This document shows, piece by piece, positions 1-7,749 of a stretch of 33,049 nucleotides of DNA; the first letter of the stretch is position 1; the number at the start of each line of letters is the position of its first letter. This stretch comes from Deltaproteobacteria bacterium. Lineage in GTDB: Bacteria > Desulfobacterota > Syntrophobacteria > Syntrophobacterales > Syntrophobacteraceae. The DNA is taken from the NCBI GenBank assembly GCA_012517775.1, contig JAAYUJ010000738.1, forward strand, positions 1-33,049, given 5' to 3'. The notes under the pieces are model-generated. The model was not told the DNA's origin and searched no databases. It worked only from the letters and a program-made list of their open reading frames with translations. Made by a program: the position numbers and the translations under genes.

Positions 1-411
1 GACCAGTTCCACGAGTTCGCTGGCTGAGACCTGGTCTCTGACCACTGAATCAATGATATCGTTCAGGCGGGACTGAGCCCCGGCCTCCGTGGCGACGCTC
101 TCCAGAAACTTCCTGGCGTCGGCAATCCGCCAGCGCGCCGTTGTGTCCACCCAGATGAATTCCCGCCCCTTGGTTGGGATTTGATTTGGGTCGCCATCCC
201 AGATGAGGAGGCGCTTCTCAAACCGGCGCACATCCTGGACGAACGGGAGCTTGAGGTGAAGGCCTGCATCCGTCACCGGCTGTCCGACGGGCCTGCCAAA
301 CTGAAGAATGACGGCCTGCTGGCCCTCCTCCAAGGTATAGAAGGTCCCGGAGAGTGCGAGGAGGACCCCCAGCAGCAAGACCCCGAGTCCGACTTTCAGT
401 GTGTTGTTCAT
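1..411 (-). CDS. hflC: HflC, FtsH protease modulator (5' part; gene runs off the left edge)
   Basis: The minus-strand frame from the ATG at 409-411 stays open to the window edge (137 codons seen). The protein starts MNNTLKVGLGVLLLG, with one N-terminal membrane segment at about residues 6-26. An SPFH/band-7 start follows (FYTLEEGQQAVILQFG, then GLHLKLPFVQDVRRFEKR), as in HflC. HflC pairs with HflK in the inner membrane, where the complex surrounds and modulates the FtsH protease. Its ATG overlaps the hflK TGA (ATGA), so the two genes are translationally coupled. This gene is not in the ORF track because it lacks a stop inside the window; track ORFs 63-269 and 181-480 are its shadows. The C-terminal half is not visible. 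Confidence 0.93.
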   Translation of the reverse strand, partial: MNNTLKVGLGVLLLGVLLALSGTFYTLEEGQQAVILQFGRPVGQPVTDAGLHLKLPFVQDVRRFEKRLLIWDGDPNQIPTKGREFIWVDTTARWRIADARKFLESVATEAGAQSRLNDIIDSVVRDQVSASELVELV

Positions 412-1430
412 GGCTTCTTCCCTCCTGCGTCAGGCGACTGTCCCGACTCCACGGGGAGCCAGGGCACCAGGGCCTTCTGATCACTGTCCACGATGTACAA
501 GGCCTTCGCCTCCGGCAGGATGGCGCCTATGGCCTCAAGATAGAGGCGGCGGCGAGTGACCTCCGGGGCACGCTTGTATTCATCCAGGATGGCACGGAAT
601 CGGGTGGCCTCTCCATTGGCCCGGTTGACCCGTTCAAGAGTGTAGCCCTCGGCCTCGCTGATGGTCCGCGAAGCCTCGCCCCCCGCCTTGGGGATCTCCC
701 GGTTGGCCTGCTCCTGAGCCTGGTTGATCGTCCGTTCCCGGTCCTGACGGGCTTCGTTCACCTCGTTGAAGGCCGGCTTGACGGGATCCGGCGGGGTCAC
801 GTCCTGCAGTTCCACCGTGACCAGACGAACCCCGGCCTCGTATTCGGTCAGAATCTTCTGCATCTCTTCCTTAACCTCGCTGGAAACGGCCACGCGGCCG
901 ACTGTGAGGACGTCGCTCCCCAATCGGTTGCCGACCACCCGGCGCATAACCGACTCGGAGATGTCCCGGATTGTCTGCTGCGTATTCCGGACCCAGAAGA
1001 TGTAGTGGATAGGGTCTTCAATCCGGTACTGGACAATCCACTGTACATCGATCACGTTCAAGTCCCCCGTTAGCATAAGGGACACTTCCTTATAGGCCTT
1101 GTTATCCGCGTATTGAGTTCGCTGACCGGAAACCGCAGCAGTCGTCAGGAACCCGAATTCCTCTTTTAAAACCCGGGCTGTGGGAACCGTGCGGACCATT
1201 TCGATGCCGTTGGGCAGCTTGAAGTGCAGGCCCGGACCTACCGTCCGGTGTACCGCCCCAAAGCGCTGGATGATTCCTGTCTCCTCGGGTTGCACCGTGA
1301 ACCAGGTCGACCAGAGCAAGATGAACAGAACCGCTCCCAGTATGCCGGCGGCAATCCGCCAGCCTTTGAGCCCGCGGAAGTGGTTCCGCAGTTCCTCGAA
1401 TATCTGTTCTGGATCATAACGCTGCTGCAC
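408..1430 (-). CDS. hflK: HflK, FtsH protease modulator (SPFH/band-7 protein)
   Basis: 340 aa. A cytoplasmic N-terminus (RYDPEQIFEELRNHFRG) is followed by one membrane helix at about residues 26-46 and then the SPFH domain (TVQPEETGIIQRFGAVHRTV, GPGLHFKLPNGIE). A long charged coiled-coil stretch follows (NEVNEARQDRERTINQAQEQ), then the typical end with SDQKALVPWLP. It is shorter than E. coli HflK because the N-terminal extension is short. It forms the HflKC complex with hflC, whose start overlaps its stop. A strong -24/-12 sigma-54 promoter match lies at 1615-1629 on the same strand, with a palindromic activator site about 100 bp further upstream. The gene follows the sigma-54 activator on the same strand but appears to have its own promoter. 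Confidence 0.95.
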   Translation of the reverse strand: MQQRYDPEQIFEELRNHFRGLKGWRIAAGILGAVLFILLWSTWFTVQPEETGIIQRFGAVHRTVGPGLHFKLPNGIEMVRTVPTARVLKEEFGFLTTAAVSGQRTQYADNKAYKEVSLMLTGDLNVIDVQWIVQYRIEDPIHYIFWVRNTQQTIRDISESVMRRVVGNRLGSDVLTVGRVAVSSEVKEEMQKILTEYEAGVRLVTVELQDVTPPDPVKPAFNEVNEARQDRERTINQAQEQANREIPKAGGEASRTISEAEGYTLERVNRANGEATRFRAILDEYKRAPEVTRRRLYLEAIGAILPEAKALYIVDSDQKALVPWLPVESGQSPDAGGKKP

Positions 1431-1614
1431 GGTCCATCACCTTTCTGCAAGGGTCTCCCTTGCCGACTCAAGCTTTGCTGTGAGCTACGTTTCGATTTCT
1501 TCTTGTTTGATTTGATCCGATATCCCTTTCGCATCTTGCAGGACAAATACTTCGGCACTCCGATAAGTCCTGCCTTCAGCCTACGAGTTCCAAGCTATCC
1601 TTCCTGTTGTTCAG

Positions 1615-1629
1615 GCAAATTCCGTGCCT
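1615..1629 (-). promoter_or_regulatory. sigma-54 (-24/-12) promoter for hflKC
   Basis: On the minus strand the sequence reads AGGCACGGAATTTGC. It matches the RpoN consensus TGGCACGRNNNTTGC at every defined position except the first, and GG and GC have the required 10-nt gap. It points toward hflK, and the UAS palindrome edge at 1729 is 100 bp upstream. Confidence 0.8.
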
Positions 1630-1728
1630 GAGAAATCGAGAACCGTCACTTCCTGATTTTATATAATGTGTGTGGGTAGTTATAGAAGGAGGGAGTACCA
1701 CCCAACGGGTTGGAATTGAATGAAAAAA

Positions 1729-1777
1729 CGTTTCATGCAACAGAAGCGTTGCATGAAACGTGTGTCAGGTGCAACAC
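1729..1777. promoter_or_regulatory. UAS copy A: perfect palindrome plus third half-site
   Basis: The arms CGTTTCATGCAAC (1729-1741) and GTTGCATGAAACG (1748-1760) are perfect reverse complements around the 6-nt spacer AGAAGC. A third half-site, GTGCAACAC, follows at 1769-1777. The copy sits against the 3' end of the sigma-54 activator gene and 100 bp upstream of the hflK sigma-54 promoter, which is the usual place for an enhancer-binding protein site. Confidence 0.75.
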
Positions 1778-1778
1778 T

Positions 1779-3488
1779 TCAACATCGGAGGGACTCTTTG
1801 GTGAGGTTGTACTTTTCCATTTTTCGGTAGAGGGTCACGCGGTTTATCCCCAGCAACCGGGCTGCTTTTGCTTTGTTCCAGGCGGTTTTGTCCAGGGCTT
1901 CAAGAATTGCGTGAGAAACGGCATCCTGTGTCTCATGGGGAGCACGGTGCTCTATTTCTGGAGCATTCATGAAGTCAGGCGGCAGATGATCGAAGGTGAT
2001 GATGTTCTGGCTGCAAAGGACGAAGGCATGCTCCATGGTGTGCTCGAGTTCCCGCACATTGCCGGGCCAGGGATACTTGAGGAAGGCTTTGAATACATCT
2101 GAAGATACCGCCTCAATTGTTTTCTTGAATTTGATGTTGAACCCATTACGAAAGTGATCGATCAGGAGAGGGATGTCCTCGCGCCTGTCCCTTAGAGGTG
2201 GCAACCTGATCTCCACCACCTTCAGCCGGTAGTATAGGTCCTCTCTCAATTCTCCACGGCTGACTTTTTCCAGGAGATTCTTGTTTGTTGCGGCGATCAG
2301 CCGAACATCCACCTTCACTGGAGTAGAGTTTCCGACCCGCTCAAATTGCCTCTCTTCGAGGACGCGCAAAAGCTTGAGTTGTATCATTGGCGAGATGTCA
2401 CCAACCTCATCCAGGAAAATGGTGCCACCATCTGCTCGCTGGAATCGCCCCGCGTTGTCTCTGATGGCCCCTGTGAACGCCCCTTTCACATGGCCGAAAA
2501 GCTCGCTCTCGAGGAGGCTTTCCGGCAAAGACGAGCAGTTTACCTTGACCAGCGGCTTATGGCTCCGTTCTCCGGCAAGATGCAGCGCCTCGGCTACCAG
2601 TTCTTTCCCTGTCCCACTTTCCCCCGTGATGAGAACAGTCGATTGAACGCCGGCCAGAGCTCTTATGAGAGAAAAGACCTTCTGCATCTCCTCGCTTCTG
2701 CCAACGATGCGATGAAACTGCCGATGCGCTTTGAGCTTGCTTTCGAGGTCGGCCACATGCGTATCATCCCTCAACACCATAACGACACCCGAGAGTTTGC
2801 CCTGGAGGCTAGCCAGTGGATAAGTCCTCACGCTGATGACCTTCGTTCCGCGATTGTCAAACAGGCACTCGATACGGTCTAGCTCAACTGGTTTTCCACT
2901 CTTGATCGCTTCCTCCAGAATCTCCACAAGTCTTCCGCTGCACACCCCGGGCAGAGAGCCAAACGGCTTTCCGATGTCATCACGAGAATATCCACACATG
3001 GACATGGCTGCGTCATTAAGCTCGATGACGACTGACTCTTTATCTGTGGTGATGATAGCATCCCTGACGCTTCTGAAGATCGCCTCGATATTGGTGCGGT
3101 ATCTTTCCTTTTCTTCATTTACAGCCTTATATTTCAAGGCCGTGCGGGTGGCATGCAGCAACGCTTCCTGGTTGATGGGCTTGGGGATGTAATCGAAGGC
3201 ACCCAGGCGAATAGACTCAGCAGCAGTCTCGATGCTTGGATTTCCTGTGATCATGATCACAGGACAGCTCAGTCCTCTTCCCCTGATCTCGCGTAAGACA
3301 TCGATACCAGTTCCATCCTCCAGGATGATGTCGGCAAATATCAGGTCAAAGCTCATTTCGTTTATACGAGTCCGGGCTTGGCTGCAGTTTTCAGCAGTCG
3401 CCACGGCATGTCCCTCGGTCTTGAGGAACCTTTCGAAGGTAAACCTGATCGCTTCTTCATCGTCAATGACAAGAATCATGGCATTCAT
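1779..3488 (-). CDS. sigma-54-dependent response regulator (receiver-PAS-AAA+-Fis)
   Basis: 569 aa NtrC-type activator. The receiver domain spans about 1-115, with phosphoacceptor D53 (FADIILEDG), T81 and K103 (PKP). A PAS domain spans about 131-245. The AAA+ domain has Walker A GESGTGKE (289-296), the sigma-54-contacting GAFTGA loop (336-341) and Walker B GGTIFLDE (354-361). A Fis-type helix-turn-helix lies near the C-terminus (NKAKAARLLGINRVTLYRKM). The start overlaps the end of the kinase gene by 26 bp, so the two form one unit and a cognate pair; an ATG nine bases later (MILVIDD) is an alternative start. The stop lies within a few bases of UAS copy A. The presence of a PAS domain between receiver and AAA+ suggests a second sensory input. 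It is the best local candidate to bind the repeated UAS palindromes, but this is inference. Confidence 0.95.
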   Translation of the reverse strand: MNAMILVIDDEEAIRFTFERFLKTEGHAVATAENCSQARTRINEMSFDLIFADIILEDGTGIDVLREIRGRGLSCPVIMITGNPSIETAAESIRLGAFDYIPKPINQEALLHATRTALKYKAVNEEKERYRTNIEAIFRSVRDAIITTDKESVVIELNDAAMSMCGYSRDDIGKPFGSLPGVCSGRLVEILEEAIKSGKPVELDRIECLFDNRGTKVISVRTYPLASLQGKLSGVVMVLRDDTHVADLESKLKAHRQFHRIVGRSEEMQKVFSLIRALAGVQSTVLITGESGTGKELVAEALHLAGERSHKPLVKVNCSSLPESLLESELFGHVKGAFTGAIRDNAGRFQRADGGTIFLDEVGDISPMIQLKLLRVLEERQFERVGNSTPVKVDVRLIAATNKNLLEKVSRGELREDLYYRLKVVEIRLPPLRDRREDIPLLIDHFRNGFNIKFKKTIEAVSSDVFKAFLKYPWPGNVRELEHTMEHAFVLCSQNIITFDHLPPDFMNAPEIEHRAPHETQDAVSHAILEALDKTAWNKAKAARLLGINRVTLYRKMEKYNLTKESLRC

Positions 3489-5334
3489 TGTTCACCTTGG
3501 CAGGCAGGTCGATGATCACTTTGGTGAATTCCCCTTTGCGACTCTCAAAACTGAGGAACCCCCCATGATCTGTGATGATCCTTTCAGTGATGTTCAACCC
3601 AAGGCCGGTTCCTTTCCCAAAAGGCTTTGTGGAAAAGAATGCCTTTGTCAGCATGGGCAGTTCATGGGCTGAAACTCCCACTCCCTGATCATGAAACACG
3701 ATTCGCACATAAGGGCGAGCGCTGATGATCACTTTCTCGCCGGTGATTTCGAGGAGCTTGTTCTCATGCCTTCCCGGATACTTCTCGTTCAATGCATAGC
3801 GCGCGTTGCTGATAATATTTACAAAACCCTGCTGGATCTGCTGAAAGTTGACATCCACTTCAGGAAGATCGTCTGAAAGATCTATCTCCAGATCAATGCC
3901 CTCCTTTCGTATTTGAGCCTGGGTGAGAATGATTGACTCTTCAAGTATTAGAGGAATGGAGGTCACTTTCCTGCTCTCTCGCTCATCATTCCGTGCGTAG
4001 GAGAGCAGGGTCCTGACTGTGCGTCCGATACGCTCCCCTTCCTTCACGATTCTCTTGCCGATGTCATGTTCCATGCTCTCGGCGCTGCAATCGTTTATCA
4101 GTATCTGACCATAGTTGATGACACCCGTGACGGGATTGTTGATCTCATGAGCGATCCCGGCGACCAGTTCCCCCAGGGATGCCAAATGACATGCCTGCAT
4201 GGCTTCCGCCTGCAGTGCCATCTTTGCGGTTATGTCACTGGCCAGCAGGAGTACGCGGCTGACCCTGCCACCCTCTGTGATTGGAAAGGCCCTCAAGTCC
4301 AGTACGGCGCCATTGTGGGTCAACACCGAACCTTCCCTCTCGCCGGTATCAAAGCATCTCACTACCGGGGAGTCCTCGGACGGAGCAGACAGAACATGCA
4401 CCAATTCGCGACAGTATTGCCCTGCCTCCCCGGATACCGCCCCACTCAATTGTTGAACATTCCCACAATTTGTCCAGGATATTTCCATGTCGGAAGAGAA
4501 TAGGACCAGAGTGTCGCTGATAGCATTCAGAAGAGTATTGAATTCCTGTGTGAGGTTTTTGAAGTTATCACGTTCCGTCTGCAGAGCAGTTTGAATCTGC
4601 TGTCGCTCCAGAATTTCTTCACTCATCCGCGCATTTGCTCGCAACAGTTCGGCGGTTCGTTCCCTGACGCGATGCTCCAATTCAGCATTGACCCTGTGAA
4701 GCTCTTCCGTGCGCTCATGGACCAACCGCTCCAGCTCCGTCCGATGTTTTCCAAGCTCAGCCTCAATCAGCTTTCGTTCAGTCAAGTCGGTCACTACGGC
4801 GCAAGCTCCCTGGAAATCCCCCATGAGCAAAGGAGATATGGAAAAATGCGTCGAAAGCAGGCTTCCCCCCATGGCTCGAAGCGTTATTTCTCCCTTGGCG
4901 CCGCCGGTGAAGCCCGCATGGAGCAGTTTTTCAAAGGCGCCCAACTCTCCCGGTCTCAAGTAATTGAAAAGGGAAGATCCAGTAAGGTCCCGTGCTGTTG
5001 TCTTGAGCATCTCGGCGAACCGGACGTTGCAGTAGGCAATCATTCCGCTCGCAGAGATCGCGAGGGCGCCTTCGCTTATGGCTTCAATGAGTATACGGTA
5101 GCTGTAATCGGCTCCTTTGAGGGTATAAACCTGTTCGCTTGGATGGTAGACGACAACGGCATCCACCTCGCCCTGGCGAATGGCATCAATGACCGCCTCC
5201 GATTCTTCGAGCCGCTCCCGCAGTTCCTCAATCTCTTTGATCAAAAGCTCTTCCTTGGGCACCTGGTCCGTTGCCATGGAAGAACCTCCGCTCGCTGGGC
5301 CATTTTTTACGTTGTCATTGGGATTGTGTCCCAT
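3463..5334 (-). CDS. PAS-containing sensor histidine kinase
   Basis: 623 aa, with no obvious membrane segment, so probably cytoplasmic. The N-terminus has a coiled stretch and the VIDAIRQGEVDAVVV motif often seen in kinases next to kaiBC. A PAS domain follows at about 78-190, a long coiled coil at about 190-260, and a second PAS-like domain at about 262-370. The HisKA H-box is GIAHEINNP with His396. The HATPase domain shows the N-box (QQGFVNIISNARYAL) and G-boxes (DQGVGV, GKGTGLGLNI). Its stop overlaps the start of the sigma-54 regulator, and it begins 18 bases after kaiB. The expected role is to phosphorylate that regulator in response to a soluble signal, plausibly via KaiB/KaiC. MATDQ at residue 20 is a possible alternative start. 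Confidence 0.93.
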   Translation of the reverse strand: MGHNPNDNVKNGPASGGSSMATDQVPKEELLIKEIEELRERLEESEAVIDAIRQGEVDAVVVYHPSEQVYTLKGADYSYRILIEAISEGALAISASGMIAYCNVRFAEMLKTTARDLTGSSLFNYLRPGELGAFEKLLHAGFTGGAKGEITLRAMGGSLLSTHFSISPLLMGDFQGACAVVTDLTERKLIEAELGKHRTELERLVHERTEELHRVNAELEHRVRERTAELLRANARMSEEILERQQIQTALQTERDNFKNLTQEFNTLLNAISDTLVLFSSDMEISWTNCGNVQQLSGAVSGEAGQYCRELVHVLSAPSEDSPVVRCFDTGEREGSVLTHNGAVLDLRAFPITEGGRVSRVLLLASDITAKMALQAEAMQACHLASLGELVAGIAHEINNPVTGVINYGQILINDCSAESMEHDIGKRIVKEGERIGRTVRTLLSYARNDERESRKVTSIPLILEESIILTQAQIRKEGIDLEIDLSDDLPEVDVNFQQIQQGFVNIISNARYALNEKYPGRHENKLLEITGEKVIISARPYVRIVFHDQGVGVSAHELPMLTKAFFSTKPFGKGTGLGLNITERIITDHGGFLSFESRKGEFTKVIIDLPAKVNNECHDSCH

Positions 5335-5352
5335 GGTGCGACCCCTGAAGGC

Positions 5353-5649
5353 TTACGTTTTAGGACGAGGCAGCAAATGCAGCCCGATGAGCACTCGCTC
5401 GGTGTCGGAAAGGTCCCCTATGATCTTCCTGAGCGGTGGAGGAAGCTTTCTCACCAGGGTTGGAAGGGCGACAATCTGATCCTCCCTGGCAAGTTTCGGG
5501 TGCTCGAGAAGGTCAATGACTTCTATCTCGTACCTTCCCTTGAGCTGTTCCTCGCAGATCGCCTTCAGATTGGCAAAGGCTGCAATAGCCTTGGCGGTCT
5601 GCCCGGCCACATAGAGTCTCAGTATGAAATAATCACCCGGGTCACACAC
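5353..5649 (-). CDS. kaiB: KaiB-family protein
   Basis: 98 aa. It has the KaiB thioredoxin-like fold signature: [20 protein letters not shown] at the N-terminus, then [15 protein letters not shown] and the conserved [22 protein letters not shown]. The start is GTG at 5647-5649, with GGAG about 10 bases upstream. It lies 12 bases after the kaiC remnant and 18 bases before the kinase, so all four are one operon. Outside cyanobacteria such KaiB proteins act with KaiC in stress or timing signalling. Here the partner KaiC is broken, so KaiB may now act alone, act through the kinase, or use a KaiC encoded elsewhere. Confidence 0.93.
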   Translation of the reverse strand: MCDPGDYFILRLYVAGQTAKAIAAFANLKAICEEQLKGRYEIEVIDLLEHPKLAREDQIVALPTLVRKLPPPLRKIIGDLSDTERVLIGLHLLPRPKT

Positions 5650-5661
5650 TGGAGTGTTCTC

Positions 5662-6135
5662 CTATAGCTTTGGTGTCGGAGGGGCTGCTTCGTCCGCCTT
5701 ACGGAGCCGGGCAATTTCCATGCGCTTTCTGGCAAGAACATCTTCGCGGGATTGCGCCTGTGAAATGGCTCTCTTGCGGAATGTGTCAACGATTTTGAGA
5801 CACCGAGTTCGAAGAATTAGTGAAGCTTGCCTCGCTCGTATTGTTGTTTGAGCGGGGCGGGTTGATCCAGACGGCCTTGGGCAATGGGGCAAGTGTCGGG
5901 GGCCCATTGACAAAGCGTGTCGGATTGGCTCGATAAGCCTGGCGCAGGATCCTGCGCCGCGCACAAGGAATTCCATGGCAAAAAGGGTCTTCCCCGAACC
6001 GGCAGAGCCGCAAACGAGGATCGGCCTTCCCTGTGGAAGCCCGCCGTTTGTGATATCGTCAAAGCCCAGTATGCCTGTAGGGGACTTGGAAAGCTGATTG
6101 GAAGCGCCGTGTTTGCTCTCTTCCGTGTCGTTCAT
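5662..6135 (-). pseudogene. kaiC: kaiC remnant interrupted by an IS3-type 3' end
   Basis: The frame begins as a normal KaiC: PTGILGFDDITNGGLPQGRP, then Walker A GSAGSGKT and LFAMEFLVRGA. At that point (about 5950-5960) it switches into sequence nearly identical to the right-edge IS element (32754 onward). It re-enters KaiC-like C-terminal tail sequence near 5775 (AISQAQSREDVLARKRMEIA) and stops. Most of KaiC (normally about 500 aa, two ATPase domains) is missing. The reading frame happens to stay open, giving a 157-aa chimera that keeps only Walker A. It is almost certainly non-functional as a KaiC ATPase. Whether the short chimera is translated is unknown; it could still couple translation into kaiB. 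Confidence 0.85.
5776..5960 (-). mobile_element. IS3-family element remnant (3' end only) inside kaiC
   Basis: From GCGGAATGTGTCAACG at 5776 onward this segment closely matches 32754-32940. In the transposase frame it encodes RRILRQAYRANPTRFVNGPP and ends SNSVSQNR-stop at 5786. Homology to the other copy stops after GCGCCGCGC. On the coding strand that junction reads GCGCGGCGCAGG, a stretch also compatible with kaiC (VRGA codons). This suggests a deletion through short shared sequence. No other IS end is present, so it cannot move by itself. Confidence 0.85.
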
Positions 6136-6321
6136 GCACTCTCCCTCTCGTGCCCGACGGCCTGGAACCTCCAGATTGCGCCTGATTCGCGATGGCCTCT
6201 CTATACAAGAAAATATTCAGAAGATGAGGAAAAAGCAATCCTCATCAACCTTCTCAATAATATGGAATGGATTCTCTGGCCCTCCTCGATTTTGTTCCCG
6301 GGCTTGATACCAACACCTGCC

Positions 6322-6456
6322 CTATGACACAACCTCAGAAGAACGGGGTGTCGGGCTGCCGCCAAACAGCGGTTTCACATGCTCACCGGCCTTGTCATGG
6401 GCGGGACTGCCATGCATCGCCTTGAAAGCGTCCTGATTTTGAAATTCAAGGAATGC
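6322..6456 (-). pseudogene. possible fragment of an antibiotic-biosynthesis-monooxygenase-like (ABM) protein
   Basis: A 44-codon minus-strand frame with stops on both sides reads LEFQNQDAFKAMHGSPAHDKAG and then VKPLFGGSP. This resembles the C-terminal part of small ABM-fold proteins (a 'W.d..AF.aH..S.H' type pattern). There is no start codon with a ribosome site, so if real it is a relic. The rest of the 6136-6551 gap is AT-rich in its left part and shows no gene, UAS palindrome or sigma-54 promoter that I can find. Confidence 0.3.
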
Positions 6457-6551
6457 TTATTTCATGATCCGATTATTCGCTGCCGAATTGTGCGGCATGA
6501 AAGGCCGCAGACAAGCCCACCCATATGAAAACGTCAGGAAGCAGCAGAAGG

Positions 6552-6731
6552 CTATTGTTTGAAGACCTTCTTGATTTCGCCAACCTTTTTCCGCGCCGCG
6601 CCTTTCAACTGATCGTCCTTTCCCTCTTCTTCGAGATCGCGGTTGCCTGTAAGCTTTCCGAGACCTTCTTTGACCTTTCCTTTGATCGTGTCTTTCTCAC
6701 CTTTAATTCTATCTTTTGTGCTCGGCTTCAT
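6552..6731 (-). CDS. CsbD-family stress protein (first copy)
   Basis: 59 aa, absent from the ORF track, which lists only the opposite-strand shadow 6525-6797. The sequence starts MKPSTKDRIKGEKDTIKGKV and continues KEGLGKLTGNRDLEEEGKDD and QLKGAARKKVGEIKK. This is the small hydrophilic CsbD fold. A good ribosome site (GGAGG) precedes the ATG. CsbD proteins are general-stress proteins in many bacteria with no defined biochemical activity. A second, longer CsbD lies at 31165-31365. Confidence 0.88.
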   Translation of the reverse strand: MKPSTKDRIKGEKDTIKGKVKEGLGKLTGNRDLEEEGKDDQLKGAARKKVGEIKKVFKQ

Positions 6732-6806
6732 GATGTTTCCTCCAGTGAAATACTTGTTGTCGCCTCAGGCGTGACCGCGCCACAGATAAAATCTTGAAAG
6801 CAAATG

Positions 6807-6841
6807 CCTTGTCTCCCGCCGCCTCTCGGCAGGAGACAAGG
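6807..6841. terminator. hairpin between the Cache-like gene and csbD
   Basis: The 10-bp arms CCTTGTCTCC and GGAGACAAGG are perfect, with further inner pairing GCCG/CGGC. There is no clear T-run on either side, so termination is likely but not certain. It lies about 100 bp after the stop of the Cache-like gene on the minus strand. Confidence 0.5.
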
Positions 6842-6939
6842 GACCGTGCAGAATGCACAGGGCTGCCTCTTTTTGTGATCATTGCGAGTTCTGCCGGTGA
6901 AACTTTAGCGGCCTGGCGCCAGCTTTGTTATCTGCAGGC

Positions 6940-7332
6940 CTAATCAGAGTAGCCGCTTCCCACGATCAGGCCGCTCTTCGTTCTCTTGGCATAGGTGTGC
7001 TTCATCTTGCCCTGCCATTCATAGTCAACCCAAGTGCCTGCTGGAGTCGCTTTTACGACGGCATTGTAGACAACTGCCGCTTTCTCTTTTAAGCTCTGCC
7101 CCTCCAATGATGGGTGAACCAACAGGCTTCCATTTTCCTGCATGATGAATACGTAGTAGGGTTCTCTCTTGGCCGCATCCTTGAAGTCGGCGGCTGTCTT
7201 ACCACCATCAATGGCCGCCACAATCTCATCCACTTGCTTTTGTATGGCAGCTTTATCCGCCGCCGACAAAGCACTGGTTGTCAGAAGGATACCCATGAGG
7301 AACACAAGGCATGTAAGCGCAACTTTTTTCAT
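6940..7332 (-). CDS. secreted single Cache-domain-like protein
   Basis: 130 aa from the ATG at 7330-7332. The track start at 7395 adds 21 residues of non-signal sequence and is unlikely. A clear Sec signal peptide (MKKVALTCLVFLMGILLTTS, cleavage near ALSAA) is followed by KQVDEIVAAIDGGKTAADFK. A Cache-like core follows (PYYVFIMQENGSLLVHPSLE, VYNAVVKATPAGTWVDYEW) with a C-terminal SGLIVGSGYSD. It is a periplasmic ligand-binding module without any attached signalling domain. A very good minus-strand sigma-54 promoter lies at 7491-7505 and a UAS about 106 bp behind it, giving a leader of about 160 nt. Its ligand is unknown; one role could be as a sensor partner of the kinase/EBP pathway, but that is speculation. 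Confidence 0.87.
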   Translation of the reverse strand: MKKVALTCLVFLMGILLTTSALSAADKAAIQKQVDEIVAAIDGGKTAADFKDAAKREPYYVFIMQENGSLLVHPSLEGQSLKEKAAVVYNAVVKATPAGTWVDYEWQGKMKHTYAKRTKSGLIVGSGYSD

Positions 7333-7490
7333 ACTGATCCCCTTTCTGCTGATTGTTGATGAGTGTGAAATGACAGAATTCCCGTGCCTGGGCAATCCGA
7401 CTTCTATCCACCTCCCTCCTGGTATCCCGCTCCTATTATTTGGAAGACGAAGACGACAGATCGATCCTCGGGCACATGATCACCTCTTAG

Positions 7491-7505
7491 GCAAGCTTTG
7501 TGCCT
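7491..7505 (-). promoter_or_regulatory. sigma-54 promoter for the Cache-like gene
   Basis: The minus strand reads AGGCACAAAGCTTGC, which matches TGGCACGRNNNTTGC in the GG, CAC and TTGC blocks with correct spacing. The edge of the UAS core is 106 bp upstream. Confidence 0.75.
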
Positions 7506-7592
7506 AGCACGCGGAAAGTTGCTGCATTTCAATGTTTGGTAATATCCGCATACAGTTACGACGCGTCATGAGTAGCATTGAAGCTTATCTTT

Positions 7593-7640
7593 GAACTGAA
7601 AAAGCGTTGCATGCAACAGAAGTGTTGCATACAACAGTTC
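7593..7640. promoter_or_regulatory. UAS copy B: nested palindrome serving two divergent promoters
   Basis: The core is ATGCAAC (7611-7617), AGAAGT, GTTGCAT (7624-7630). It sits inside outer arms GAACTG (7593-7598) and CAGTTC (7635-7640). Sigma-54 promoters lie 105-106 bp away on each side (7491-7505 minus; 7735-7749 plus), so one site could activate both directions. Confidence 0.75.
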
Positions 7641-7734
7641 CCAGACTCAAATCCAGAAGCTTCGACGAGACATGTCCTGCTCCAAGCTCCACATATATTT
7701 ATAAAAATGAAGCAGCGACGCTTCTTAAACTGCT

Positions 7735-7749
7735 TGGCATAGAACTTGC
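7735..7749 (+). promoter_or_regulatory. sigma-54 promoter for the 27-aa peptide/EF-hand region
   Basis: The sequence TTGGCATAGAACTTGC contains the -24 GG and -12 GC with correct spacing. The shared AACTTGC block recurs in the promoters at 16428 and 17710. The predicted start is near 7761, leaving a leader of about 195 nt to the first gene. Confidence 0.75.

Larger units (their letters stand above)
1431..1778. promoter_or_regulatory. hflKC control region
   Basis: This 348-bp stretch has no gene. It holds the sigma-54 promoter (1615-1629, minus) and the UAS palindrome (1729-1777). From the predicted start near 1603 the hflK leader would be about 170 nt. I see no convincing terminator for the upstream activator gene, so some read-through into hflKC is possible. 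Confidence 0.6.

Noticed and set aside
4591-5667. 358-aa plus-strand ORF over the kinase and kaiB
   Set aside because: Antisense to two clearly conserved genes and without recognisable domains.
6136-6551. UAS/sigma-54 promoter in front of kaiC
   Set aside because: I looked for GCAA-N6-TGCC and for the palindrome halves in this gap and found none, so the kai operon does not appear to be controlled by its own regulator in the same way.
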